Shown here: positions 12,663-19,105 of the stretch, one piece after another | Layout: every line of letters starts with the position of its first letter | How positions within the stretch are numbered: the first letter of the stretch is position 1 | Position numbers and translations under genes: made by a program | IMG/VR virus record: IMGVR_UViG_3300044630_000040 | Coordinates: 1-24,470 of that record | DNA from: a virus | DNA: 24,470 nucleotides | Strand: one strand, 5' to 3' | Notes under the pieces: generated by a model | Databases searched by the model: none | Seen by the model: the letters and a program-made list of their open reading frames with translations, nothing else | Told to the model about the DNA's origin: nothing

Positions 12663-13378
12663 GGGTTGACCTTAATCTTTGCCTGTCCGTCGCGGTACGC
12701 ATCACCACGCTCCAGACCTGTACCCAGACGATTGAGTTGACCCATAGCCTCTTGGTACTTCTTCTCGTACTGACCGATCATGTCAGCTTCACCCTTCAAG
12801 AAGGTGTACGCTTCAACTAATGTGCCATATAGCAACACTGGGGAATAATTATCGGCGAGCCATGTACGCCCATCAACCGCCACCGTGATTGACTCAGGGT
12901 AGTAGTAATAGTGCAGTTCTACGTCATACGCATCATCGGGTGTTGGGCCAAGGATAAAGCTCAGCTCATCCGTAATGATGTTGCTTGTCACAGTCGGGCC
13001 AAACAGCGCATAGTACTTAGGAAGTCCTTCAGTATTCGGGTTCGGATAAGCCGCCCGGATGAAGTTCACATCCTTGTTCAGCAAGTACTCGTAGTTGCCA
13101 GTACCATCGATTACCGCCATCGAAAAGACCGACAAGAAATCGGATGGACAAGACAAATACTGATTACCACCGGTAGTCACGCCCGTGACGTTCTTACGGA
13201 GCGCAGGAATCTGCACCGAGTTGTAAACGCGCTCTTCAGCTTGCTGAATAAAGAAATTAATCTGGTTCGTACCGTCAGACGTGGTAACGCCAGTCCCTGC
13301 TACGTTCGTCCAAGTATTCGTTGGAAAGTCGTTTTGCAGGTAGTTCTTAACCGCAATGAAAAGCTCGTTGTACGTCAT
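12659..13378 (-). CDS. Head-tail adaptor-like protein
   Basis: A 239-residue protein resembling the adaptor proteins that sit between portal and tail (the SU10 adaptor type). Features are the N-terminal helix (MTYNELFIAVKNYLQNDF), a helix with QINFFIQQAEERVYNSVQIP, the short ALRKNVTG and YLSCPSDFLSVFSMAV stretch, DVELHYYYYPESI, and a C-terminal helical hairpin (LLYGTLVEAYTFLKGEADMI, QYEKKYQEAMGQLNRLG). The pattern of a helical bundle plus beta insert matches adaptor folds. The next gene overlaps it by 4 bases (ATGA). With the gp4-like gene it gives two proteins for the connector; which one contacts the portal cannot be told. Confidence 0.76.
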   Translation of the reverse strand: MTYNELFIAVKNYLQNDFPTNTWTNVAGTGVTTSDGTNQINFFIQQAEERVYNSVQIPALRKNVTGVTTGGNQYLSCPSDFLSVFSMAVIDGTGNYEYLLNKDVNFIRAAYPNPNTEGLPKYYALFGPTVTSNIITDELSFILGPTPDDAYDVELHYYYYPESITVAVDGRTWLADNYSPVLLYGTLVEAYTFLKGEADMIGQYEKKYQEAMGQLNRLGTGLERGDAYRDGQAKIKVNP

Positions 13379-13380
13379 GA

Positions 13381-13575
13381 TTAACCCATCGGGCCTCGTG
13401 CCATCACGCCTTTAGTCGCAGCACCCGTGCCGCGAATCTTGATGCCAGTTGTCTTGGCTTCCTTGTAGTTGCCTTTGCTGACAACGCCACCCGCGATGTT
13501 CATCTCGTTGGTGTACTCAGTGCCGGTCTGATTCTTAACCTCGGCTTTGTGCGGAGATGGTTTGATCTTTTCCAT
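13381..13575 (-). CDS. Small phage protein with C-terminal RGTGAATKGVMARGPM motif
   Basis: A 64-residue basic protein starting in a TAATG overlap. Most of it is polar (KAEVKNQTGTEYTNEMNIAG), and it ends with IKIRGTGAATKGVMARGPMG. The end motif, with alternating Gly and basic residues, resembles the ADGIAxRGKTRG tails of genes 2-3 kb upstream, though the residues differ. I recall this RGTGAATKG ending from other small phage proteins but have no function for it. Its stop lies 2 bases before the adaptor-like gene. Confidence 0.68.
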   Translation of the reverse strand: MEKIKPSPHKAEVKNQTGTEYTNEMNIAGGVVSKGNYKEAKTTGIKIRGTGAATKGVMARGPMG

Positions 13576-13736
13576 TATCGACCTCTTCCCGAAGACTTCT
13601 GATTCATCGCACGAGCCATGTTACGGCCCATTTTACGCATAGCTTCGCCAGTCACGCCGCCTTTAGCCATGCCCTTGTGCATCCGCTTCTCATGCGCCTT
13701 GACCTCTGCCTTGGCTACCTTCTTCATGCTGTCCAT
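13575..13736 (-). CDS. Small basic Met/Lys/Arg-rich protein
   Basis: A 53-residue protein starting at the ATG at 13736, which has AGGAG 5 bases upstream. A longer reading from 13847 would overlap the zinc-ribbon gene by more than 100 bases and is unlikely. The chain is basic throughout: SMKKVAKAEVKAHEKRMHKG, then GVTGEAMRKMGRNMARAMNQ and a Ser/Gly/Arg tail. KAHEKRMHKG and the GGVT turn suggest an amphipathic helix pair. It overlaps the next gene by one base (TAATG). No family is recognised; it belongs to the cluster of small basic proteins here. Confidence 0.68.
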   Translation of the reverse strand: MDSMKKVAKAEVKAHEKRMHKGMAKGGVTGEAMRKMGRNMARAMNQKSSGRGR

Positions 13737-13744
13737 ATGAACTC

Positions 13745-14152
13745 CTAAGTAATTGTCACACTGCCCACTACGCTGATAGGAGCCAGAGCATTTGGCGTCA
13801 ACGACGCGTCGTTCGCACTCGCCCCGCCAACCGGTGCCCAGCCCCACTGAAACACCCGGCTACCCCCAGAAGGATCGCCAAAGTCTGTATTCAACGTCAA
13901 CTGCAAGCCCGTGTAACCTGCCTGCAAATAGCTGTTGTCCCGACGCGGTTCCCGTACTGCCTGTGGATCACTAACCGGATACATACCTAACTGCAACTGC
14001 GGCTGATCCGGTTCCCAACACGTAGGACATACCTTAATCGTAACCTGCTTGGTCTTGATCGTCAGCTTTTTCAGCTCTTTTAACTTGTAGCGAAACCCGC
14101 AGCGGTCACATTCCGCAATCGAGTTTTTCGCACTGGAAAACCTATTGCCCAT
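13745..14152 (-). CDS. Zinc-ribbon protein with beta-rich C-terminus
   Basis: A 135-residue protein. C15-x2-C18 (AECDRCGF) and C42-x2-C45 (VCPTCWEP) form a clear four-cysteine zinc ribbon with a basic strand pair between them (KLKELKKLTIKTKQVTIKV). Residues 60-135 are a separate Gly/Ser/Pro-rich part (LQAGYTGLQLTLNTDFGDPS, VFQWGWAPVGG) that ends with VGSVTIT. The ribbon may bind nucleic acid or a protein partner. It shares TAATG with the gp4-like gene, and its stop codon lies inside the ribosome binding site of the next gene. It may be a tail or connector protein; the role is open. Confidence 0.75.
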   Translation of the reverse strand: MGNRFSSAKNSIAECDRCGFRYKLKELKKLTIKTKQVTIKVCPTCWEPDQPQLQLGMYPVSDPQAVREPRRDNSYLQAGYTGLQLTLNTDFGDPSGGSRVFQWGWAPVGGASANDASLTPNALAPISVVGSVTIT

Positions 14153-14892
14153 TAGAAGAACATTTCACGTGGAACAAGTCGATCAGCCGCCTTCTCACGG
14201 TCTTCACCTGCCGCCAAATCCCAAGCCTCGTCATACATTAACTTTAATGCCTGAATTCGCATCGGATCAACTTCGGGCTTCTTAACTGCCAGCATATACG
14301 CCAACCCTGCCACCAAGCAGTTCTGAAAGCGGAACGGAATATCAATCACGTTCGTGCCGGTACCGGCATCGTAAATGCGCTTCAATCGCCAGTAGTAGAA
14401 CACATAGTATGGGTTCAAAGTCGTGCCCTGATCCGGCGCGGGCCACACATTAATCTGCGGGTTTTTCGGGATCGCTACGTTAGACCCAACTTGCTGCCCC
14501 GACTGACGGTTAATCCAGACCTGAATCGGACGCCCCTGTGCCAGCTTGTTCGGGATGGTCGAATAGGTCGAGACCGAGATACGGGTGATGTTCAAATCCG
14601 TCTGATTAGGGCCTTGTCCGGAATCAGTGCGAATAACATGTTCCAGAAGATCAACGGTATCATTAGGTAGATCATACGTAGTCACTCCTTGCGCCAAGTT
14701 GATCGAACCCTGCTCAATAGTCCACAGGTTAATGCCCCGGTTAGCCCACTCGCCAATCAGGAAGTTCAAACTACGCCGCGCCGTACGGAAGTCATAGCCC
14801 GTACGCAACTCCAAGCCACAACGCTCAAACGCCTCTTCGAATATCTCGTTGAGGTCTGGGTTAAACGCTGTTGTGTTGGTTGTAAAGGCCAT
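14152..14892 (-). CDS. Tail accessory (head completion) protein, P22 gp4-like
   Basis: A 246-residue protein that likely binds below the portal ring, closes the filled head and starts the tail. The N-terminal helices match the gp4 pattern: NPDLNEIFEEAFERCGLELR, then TARRSLNFLIGEWANRGINL, followed by LWTIEQGSINLAQGVTTYDL and a beta part (PQINVWPAPDQ, PYYVFYYWRLKRI). A C-terminal helical part (CLVAGLAYMLAVKKPE, MYDEAWDLAAGEDREKAADR) completes it. It is longer than P22 gp4 (166 residues), as usual for the wider family. TAATG overlaps on both sides couple it to its neighbours. This gene is a main reason to call the phage a podovirus. Confidence 0.82.
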   Translation of the reverse strand: MAFTTNTTAFNPDLNEIFEEAFERCGLELRTGYDFRTARRSLNFLIGEWANRGINLWTIEQGSINLAQGVTTYDLPNDTVDLLEHVIRTDSGQGPNQTDLNITRISVSTYSTIPNKLAQGRPIQVWINRQSGQQVGSNVAIPKNPQINVWPAPDQGTTLNPYYVFYYWRLKRIYDAGTGTNVIDIPFRFQNCLVAGLAYMLAVKKPEVDPMRIQALKLMYDEAWDLAAGEDREKAADRLVPREMFF

Positions 14893-15125
14893 TACCTAAA
14901 CCCCGCTGTTTTCTTCGCAATGCCTTTAGGCTGCGCTACGAACTGCTTTCCTGCTTTCTTCCCCGCCCGCTTAGCCTTGGTCGTTGCCGCATACTCAGCA
15001 GGACTCAACGCCTTAATCGCCTTCTCCGGCAGATACCGCTCACCGGTTTTACTGGAGGGCTTACCGGACTTAGTCCGCCACTTCTGGTCTCCCCAGTTTT
15101 TCAGCGATTGCTGCGGAGCTTTCAT
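14892..15125 (-). CDS. Small basic phage protein, TGERYLPEKAIKAL type
   Basis: A 77-residue protein, nearly a quarter Lys and Arg. It begins with a helix (QQSLKNWGDQKWRTKSGKPS), then a conserved-looking core (TGERYLPEKAIKALSPAEYA), and a basic Ala/Lys tail (KAKRAGKKAGKQFVAQPKGI). The TKSGKPSxxTGERYLP pattern is one I recall from small phage proteins (DUF5872/DUF6321-like entries), which I could not check. It starts one base after the preceding TAG stop and shares TAATG with the gp4-like gene. Function unknown. Confidence 0.7.
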   Translation of the reverse strand: MKAPQQSLKNWGDQKWRTKSGKPSSKTGERYLPEKAIKALSPAEYAATTKAKRAGKKAGKQFVAQPKGIAKKTAGFR

Positions 15126-15126
15126 A

Positions 15127-15402
15127 CTAGTCCTTGTACCCGCCGCCAGCGGCTTTGTACTTCTTGGCTACCAACTGCGCTTTACGGGCAGACCACTGAC
15201 CTGCACCCGTGCCATGAGTTGCTGCGGCTTTCACTTGGCTCACGATCTTCTTACGTAGACCGGGCTTGGTGTAGTTACCAGCAGCATTAACCTCCCCACC
15301 TTCTTTGTACTGCGTAAAGTCGGTGTCATCCCGACGGGCTTTCTTCTTCCCGCCGGGCATCTTGGAAGGGTTAATCGCCCCCATACCACGCGAGGCCATC
15401 AT
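15127..15402 (-). CDS. Small basic phage protein with GQWSARKAQLVAKKYK motif
   Basis: A 91-residue basic protein starting in a TAATG overlap. The N-terminus (MASRGMGAINPSKMPGGKKK) is basic and Gly-rich, followed by TDFTQYKEGGEVNAAGNYTK and a C-terminal helical part with VKAAATHGTGAGQWSARKAQ and a closing AAGGGYKD. This layout recurs in small proteins of many tailed phages, to my recollection, always without assigned function. It sits in the run of basic genes upstream of the gp4-like gene. Packaged DNA-binding or injected protein are possible roles, both inferred from charge and place. Confidence 0.72.
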   Translation of the reverse strand: MMASRGMGAINPSKMPGGKKKARRDDTDFTQYKEGGEVNAAGNYTKPGLRKKIVSQVKAAATHGTGAGQWSARKAQLVAKKYKAAGGGYKD

Positions 15403-15830
15403 TAGCAGTACCCGCCTTTTTTCATGCCCTTGGCACCAGCCATCTTGACCATCGTGCCTTTGGTCTTACCTTTGACAGCAACGCCATCTTTGCTAGGGGC
15501 AGCGGTCTTAACAGCGCCCATCTTGGAAGCCATCACACTGCCACCGTTAGCGTATTTCTTCATAGCCATGCCGCCTTTTTTCATGCCAGCCTCCGCCATT
15601 TCATGTTTGACCATCGATTTAGGAGCACCTTTCTTCTTCATGAAGCCGATCTCCTTCTTAACCATCGCCTTTGATTCTTTCATTTCACCGCCTCCTTTAA
15701 ATTTCTTGCCTTTGTCAGCTTCCATAAACTCTTTTCCCACAGATTGTGGAATCTTAGTCTTCTTAGCCACGGCTGGATTAGTTGCCACCGCAGCCATGAG
15801 ACGGTGTTGTTTACCTGAGACGCTTGGCAT
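15402..15830 (-). CDS. Lys/Gly/Met-rich protein with SGKQHRLM motif and repeated basic modules
   Basis: A 142-residue protein of strikingly basic composition. It opens with MPSVSGKQHRLMAAVATNPA and TKIPQSVGKEFMEADKGKKF, a pattern I recall from small phage proteins of unknown function. The rest is built from basic Gly/Met-rich pieces (FMKKKGAPKSMVKHEMAEAG, MKKGGMAMKKYANGG), then ASKMGAVKTAAPSKDGVAVK and GKTKGTMVKMAG. The ATG at 15830 has GGAAGA 7 bases upstream and overlaps the previous stop by one base; an upstream TTG at 15836 is less likely. The composition suggests nucleic acid binding or membrane activity, with no direct proof. Confidence 0.7.
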   Translation of the reverse strand: MPSVSGKQHRLMAAVATNPAVAKKTKIPQSVGKEFMEADKGKKFKGGGEMKESKAMVKKEIGFMKKKGAPKSMVKHEMAEAGMKKGGMAMKKYANGGSVMASKMGAVKTAAPSKDGVAVKGKTKGTMVKMAGAKGMKKGGYC

Positions 15831-16081
15831 CAGCAAATCTTCCCACGGGTCTTACCACGTTGAGCAATACCGTCCGCTGCACGAACGTAGCCGCCTTTAG
15901 CTTTTTTAACCGGCTTATTAGGCATTTCACCCGTTGGGTATTTAGAGGCGTCTTCATAAGCCTTGCGGTTCATGTTGTCCATCTTGGTGTATAACGCGTC
16001 AAGCTCAGGGACAGACTCACCTTTTGCACGGCGGCCTTCTAATTCACGGACGCGTGCTTCCATTTTTGCCAAGTCAGCCAT
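15830..16081 (-). CDS. Small helical protein with C-terminal ADGIAQRGKTRG motif
   Basis: An 83-residue protein. Residues 1-45 form a charged helix (LAKMEARVRELEGRRAKGES) and a second helix (ALYTKMDNMNRKAYEDASKY). A Pro/Lys linker follows, then the C-terminal motif GGYVRAADGIAQRGKTRGKI and a final Cys. The same motif ends the upstream gene and lies inside the downstream gene. It begins 2 bases after the previous stop and its stop overlaps the next ATG by one base. Function unknown; the shared tail suggests a common partner or destination, such as the virion interior. Confidence 0.7.
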   Translation of the reverse strand: MADLAKMEARVRELEGRRAKGESVPELDALYTKMDNMNRKAYEDASKYPTGEMPNKPVKKAKGGYVRAADGIAQRGKTRGKIC

Positions 16082-16083
16082 GA

Positions 16084-16968
16084 TTAAGCCCTCGTCTTTC
16101 CGCGAATAGCAATACCGTCAGCACGGGCGGAAGCAGAGCGCATAGTAGGCTTAGCTGTCTTAACCGAACCCATCTTGGACGCTTTAATCGCCCCGCCGCG
16201 TTTAAACCCACCACCTAATGACTGAGTCATCATCTCTTCAGAAGAAGGACGGCTACGTCTTCTCTTTTCCGCTTCAGCCTCGGCTTTAGCTTTCTCTTCG
16301 CGCTCCTGTGCAGCTTTTCTCTGGAACACGCTAGTCGTGTCAGTGCCGTAGACAGTCTTATTCGTGCCCTTCAAGTCAATACCTTTAGGCATAGCAGTAT
16401 TAGCGTTCTTATCCGCTGTCTCTCTAATCATCATCGGAGAGGTCTTGGACGCCCGTGCTTCATTCGGTTTTGACTTGATAGGGTAAGGCTTACTTGCAGT
16501 GCCTTCTTTTTTATCCGCAGCGGCCTCCGGGGCGAACGACCTAGACATAGCGGCCTTTGGCGCAGTGTCGGTCCTTGGTCTAGCTTTTGGTTTAACCACG
16601 GGTTTACGCTTGTTATCCCCTGTTCTTGTAAGTGCTTTGTCGGATTCGTACAGCACGTCCTTATCCGCGCCTTCAGGCACTAGGTTCGATTTAGGGTCTT
16701 TTGACTGTCGTAATGCACGTTCCCTAGCCTCATCTCTGTCATCAGCTACCTTGGCTTCAGCTTTTTTAGCGTCAGCTTTCTCTTCCGACTTTTCTTCAGG
16801 GAATTTACCCTTAGTGCCGTACTCTTTTACTCTGCGAGTGTAGTCGTCGTCCTTACTTTCGCCTTTATCTCTAGTCAGGTACTTATAAGCACCATAACCG
16901 GCAAGGCCAGCACCTAGGGCTGTAAGAATGTCGCCACCGCTGGCAAACTTCCTGACTTTCTTTTTCAT
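16084..16968 (-). CDS. Long disordered, charged protein with a glycine-zipper helix and C-terminal ADGIA motif
   Basis: A 294-residue protein. Residues 1-12 are basic (MKKKVRKFASGG), and residues 13-31 form one small-residue hydrophobic helix (ILTALGAGLAGYGAYKYL) that may enter a membrane. The next 220 residues are low-complexity and rich in Lys, Ala, Asp, Glu and Arg, including a coil of KAKAEAEAEKRRR type. The last 45 residues carry two motifs also found in the next genes: ASKMGSVKTAKP and RADGIAIRGKTRA. Length, charge and disorder recall internal head proteins ejected with DNA, but no family is recognised. It starts in a TAATG overlap. Confidence 0.68.
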   Translation of the reverse strand: MKKKVRKFASGGDILTALGAGLAGYGAYKYLTRDKGESKDDDYTRRVKEYGTKGKFPEEKSEEKADAKKAEAKVADDRDEARERALRQSKDPKSNLVPEGADKDVLYESDKALTRTGDNKRKPVVKPKARPRTDTAPKAAMSRSFAPEAAADKKEGTASKPYPIKSKPNEARASKTSPMMIRETADKNANTAMPKGIDLKGTNKTVYGTDTTSVFQRKAAQEREEKAKAEAEAEKRRRSRPSSEEMMTQSLGGGFKRGGAIKASKMGSVKTAKPTMRSASARADGIAIRGKTRA

Positions 16969-17210
16969 TATTTACTCCAGAATTTGATTATGCTGTCGAT
17001 AACTATCGTTATCACCCCGCCTGCACCTGCGGCAGCAGCCAACAAACGCCAGCCACCTTTAGCCTCAGACAAAGTAGTCTGAATGCTCTGGATAGCTTTC
17101 TTAATCTCTTCCATATCTTGGACGAGTTTATCCATGTCCTTTTGCAAATGCTCTATGTCATTTGCATGGGTAGCAAGCTCTCGCGCTGTTTCTATCTCAG
17201 GGGTTGCCAT
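16968..17210 (-). CDS. Coiled-coil protein with C-terminal membrane segment, XhlA-like
   Basis: An 80-residue protein. Residues 10-50 form a heptad-patterned coil (IEHLQKDMDKLVQDMEEIKK), and residues 55-78 form one membrane segment (LLAAAAGAGGVITIVIDSII) ending in KFWSK. A coil followed by one membrane helix is the layout of the XhlA or haemolysin-type phage membrane proteins, which assist lysis. Here it lies 14 kb from the lysis genes among virion genes, so it may instead be a virion or injection protein. The ATG at 17210 has GGAAG 8 bases upstream; an upstream TTG at 17225 would overlap the previous gene more and lacks a site. Confidence 0.72.
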   Translation of the reverse strand: MATPEIETARELATHANDIEHLQKDMDKLVQDMEEIKKAIQSIQTTLSEAKGGWRLLAAAAGAGGVITIVIDSIIKFWSK

Positions 17211-17212
17211 AG

Positions 17213-17458
17213 TTAGCACTTCCAAGCTCTCAAAGACTTATTGATCCGGCTGTTCGGGTCATTTGCCGTCTTCGCCGACGTTAATTTCTTTTTCATCCCT
17301 GACATACGGGCGCAGAAAGAGTCCTTGCGCTTTCCGCCTTCCGGCTGGGGAGCTTTCAAGTTCATGCCTTGCGCTTTCGCGGAGGCCCGCCCCTTGGCGT
17401 TCAACCCACCACTGGGACTCTTTCCCTCTTTCCTCTGCCATGCCGGAGACTTAGCCAT
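17213..17458 (-). CDS. Small basic phage protein with FCARMSGM motif
   Basis: An 81-residue, strongly basic protein. It contains KSPAWQRKEGKSPSGGLNAK near the start and DSFCARMSGMKKKLTSAKTA followed by an Asn/Arg-rich end and the final WKC. The pattern of GGLNAKGR, LKAPQPEGGKRKDSFCARM and a terminal R-x-W-x-C is one I recall from small phage proteins of unknown function, possibly the DUF6321 group; I could not check this. Two conserved cysteines lie near residue 50 and at the C-terminus. The ATG overlaps the upstream stop by 8 bases. A nucleic acid or capsid interior role is suggested only by charge. Confidence 0.72.
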   Translation of the reverse strand: MAKSPAWQRKEGKSPSGGLNAKGRASAKAQGMNLKAPQPEGGKRKDSFCARMSGMKKKLTSAKTANDPNSRINKSLRAWKC

Positions 17459-17942
17459 AGAACACCGTTGCGGTTACCGATGAGCCACACCCAACAAAGA
17501 TTCCGTTAGGGCAGTAGATGCCTTCGCCGGGGATCAGTACAGGTAGACCAATCGTATTAAAGGTATCAATCTCTAAAGCAATGCTGCTATACATCGTGAC
17601 GTTACCGCTTGTGGTCGTGGTCGGCGCATCCGCACAAGTAAACGTATCTGCACCCGTCTTTGTGATCGTATACGCGCCATCCCGTGCTGTCCCTGACGTG
17701 AAGTCCAGAAACACCCGATCCCCAGTCTCAAGGCCGTGGTTCACTATCGTGACTGTGATGGTGGCACTTGGACTTGTACGGCTGTACGTCCCAGACTTTT
17801 GCTGCGTTGGGTCGCATACACACGTATTTCTTGCAGACACCGTCGCACTTGTCACCGTAATCGACTTCAAGCGTACAGGAGCCTGCGTCACAAGCAGTCC
17901 TGTACTTGCTGCACGGGCGGACTTAACGTCTGTTTGCATCAT
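17451..17942 (-). CDS. Beta-rich structural protein, paralogue B of a tandem pair
   Basis: A 163-residue paralogue of the gene just upstream. Shared landmarks in the same order are QxDVKS near the N-terminus, VNHGLETGDRVFLDFTSGTA, DGAYTITKTGADTFT, TTSGNVTMY, LIPGEGIYCPNGIFVGCG and the terminal TVFYG. It differs by extra cysteines (RNTCVCD near residue 40, CPNG and VGCG near the end) that could form disulphides or a metal site. It begins 4 bases after the previous stop and overlaps the next gene by 8 bases. Retention of both copies suggests a pair of non-identical subunits, but that is inference. Confidence 0.78.
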   Translation of the reverse strand: MMQTDVKSARAASTGLLVTQAPVRLKSITVTSATVSARNTCVCDPTQQKSGTYSRTSPSATITVTIVNHGLETGDRVFLDFTSGTARDGAYTITKTGADTFTCADAPTTTTSGNVTMYSSIALEIDTFNTIGLPVLIPGEGIYCPNGIFVGCGSSVTATVFYG

Positions 17943-17946
17943 GGCG

Positions 17947-18435
17947 CTACCCGTAGAAAATAGTCATAGTTATCGTGGTAGACGGCAACAAGCAAAACAG
18001 ACCGCCCTGCGCAAGAATGCCTTCGCCCGGAATCAGCGTGTAGAACGCCGTACCTGAAGAACAATCCAGCTCGACAAGTACTTTCGGGTACATCGTCACA
18101 TTGCCGCTGGTGGTCAAACTCGCCGTGGTTATAGTAAACGTATTCGTTGTTACGTTTGATACCGTATACGAATCGTCTACTGCCGTACCGCTGGTAAAGT
18201 TAAAACCAACCGTGTCGCCGTTCGACAGCCCATGATTAGCGATGGTAACGGTACAAGTCGTTGACCCCGGAATATCATACGTACCCGACAAGGCACCCTG
18301 CGTATCAACAACACACGAGTTAAACGTCGTCGAAGTCGAGGGCGAAATAACTACGCCCTTTAACCGGGTACGATCCGCGTACGCAAGCGCCGAGGCTGTT
18401 GCGTGGAATGACTTTACGTCGTATTGCATCGCCAT
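17947..18435 (-). CDS. Beta-rich structural protein, paralogue A of a tandem pair
   Basis: A 162-residue protein with GAGGAG 6 bases before its ATG. The core is a beta domain with VTIANHGLSNGDTVGFNFTS, then DDSYTVSNVTTNTFTITTA, and a TSGNVTMYPKVLVEL strand leading to LIPGEGILA and the last residues TMTIFYG. The pattern N-H-G-L-x2-G-D-x-V followed by a Y-x-V ... F-T repeat resembles the FCCH-like beta domain that occurs in several phage tail and fibre proteins; this match is from memory. The next gene has the same layout from end to end, so the two arose by tandem duplication. Likely a virion protein. Confidence 0.78.
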   Translation of the reverse strand: MAMQYDVKSFHATASALAYADRTRLKGVVISPSTSTTFNSCVVDTQGALSGTYDIPGSTTCTVTIANHGLSNGDTVGFNFTSGTAVDDSYTVSNVTTNTFTITTASLTTSGNVTMYPKVLVELDCSSGTAFYTLIPGEGILAQGGLFCLLPSTTITMTIFYG

Positions 18436-18449
18436 GATAGGCTCCTCAA

Positions 18450-18953
18450 TTAGACGTTCTGCTGACCGAGCAGTGGGTCTGTGACGTAGTACAGGATTGT
18501 GCCGGTGATTGCGCCGCCGGTTGGGCCGTCGCCGGTAGTAGCGCCGCCTGTAAGCGTAACCATCTGGGTCAGAGACATAGCCACACCAAGATCATCGCCC
18601 GCTGTAGCGGAAGCAAAGTTAAACACTTGCTTACCTGCGTCAGCGTCAGCGGCGCTCAACAGGCCGTTCGCATCAACAGCGGTAGGGTCGGTGTAGCCGA
18701 TCCAGCCCATGTCAAACGTGGGGGTAGTACCGCCGGTACCAGCAGCATTAGCTTGGATTTCGACAACAACCGCGCCAGCCGGAAGGATCACAGCTGGAGC
18801 ACCGGCAGCAGAAGAGACTTTAACGGTAGTGGTGTCAGCGGCGGAAGGGTCGATGTAGAACTGCGCAGCCATCAGGCCGGTGCCACAGTATGCGGTGCGA
18901 GTGTTGTCGCCGCCGCCCGAACGCCAGATGCTTTGGGTAGTAGAAAGTGCCAT
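18450..18953 (-). CDS. Beta-rich virion protein of unknown function
   Basis: A 167-residue protein, the first gene after the terminator. The start chosen is the ATG at 18953, which has GAGG about 9 bases upstream; a longer reading from 18968 would cover that site. The chain is rich in Ala, Gly, Thr and Val, with a strand-forming centre (AGAVVVEIQANAAGTGG, GKQVFNFASA) and a C-terminal ITGTILYYVTDPLLGQ. Only one cysteine and few charged residues are present. It looks like a secreted-type or virion beta protein, perhaps another capsid surface or head-completion protein. I do not recognise a named family. Confidence 0.72.
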   Translation of the reverse strand: MALSTTQSIWRSGGGDNTRTAYCGTGLMAAQFYIDPSAADTTTVKVSSAAGAPAVILPAGAVVVEIQANAAGTGGTTPTFDMGWIGYTDPTAVDANGLLSAADADAGKQVFNFASATAGDDLGVAMSLTQMVTLTGGATTGDGPTGGAITGTILYYVTDPLLGQQNV

Positions 18954-19070
18954 TTGAGTTGTCCTCACATGCGAGTTAAGCGCAAACGATCTGCATGTCG
19001 TTAGGCGGGGGGCCTATTCGTAAGCGCCGGGAAATCCCCCGGAAATTCTGTACTTTATACCATAAAACAA

Positions 19071-19104
19071 ATAAAAAAAGGGGGGTTTTTACGCCCCCCT
19101 TTTT
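19071..19104 (-). terminator. Rho-independent terminator after the capsid gene
   Basis: Read on the minus strand just after the capsid stop, there is a run AAAAA GGGGGG, a loop CGTAAAAA, then CCCCCC and seven T. The six-pair G:C stem is extended by A:T pairs and followed by a U-tract, the classical intrinsic terminator. The plus strand also has a shorter T-tract after the stem, so it could act both ways. It is the only clear terminator in the window and divides the head module from the following structural genes. The next gene therefore needs read-through or its own promoter. Confidence 0.88.
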
Positions 19105-19105
19105 C

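Noticed and set aside
13575-13847. Longer start for the small basic gene, at 13847
   Set aside because: It would overlap the zinc-ribbon gene by about 100 bases and add a sequence unlike its neighbours, while ATG at 13736 has AGGAG at proper spacing.
15424-15900. Plus-strand open frame of 158 codons opposite the Lys/Gly/Met-rich genes
   Set aside because: Lys and Met codons on one strand give long hydrophobic open frames on the other. It crosses two well-supported gene boundaries and has no start signal.
19040-19072. Promoter with TATAAA in the gap after the capsid terminator
   Set aside because: TATAAA is present on the minus strand but no acceptable -35 element lies 16-18 bases upstream; only T-rich sequence from the terminator is there. 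Not strong enough to list.
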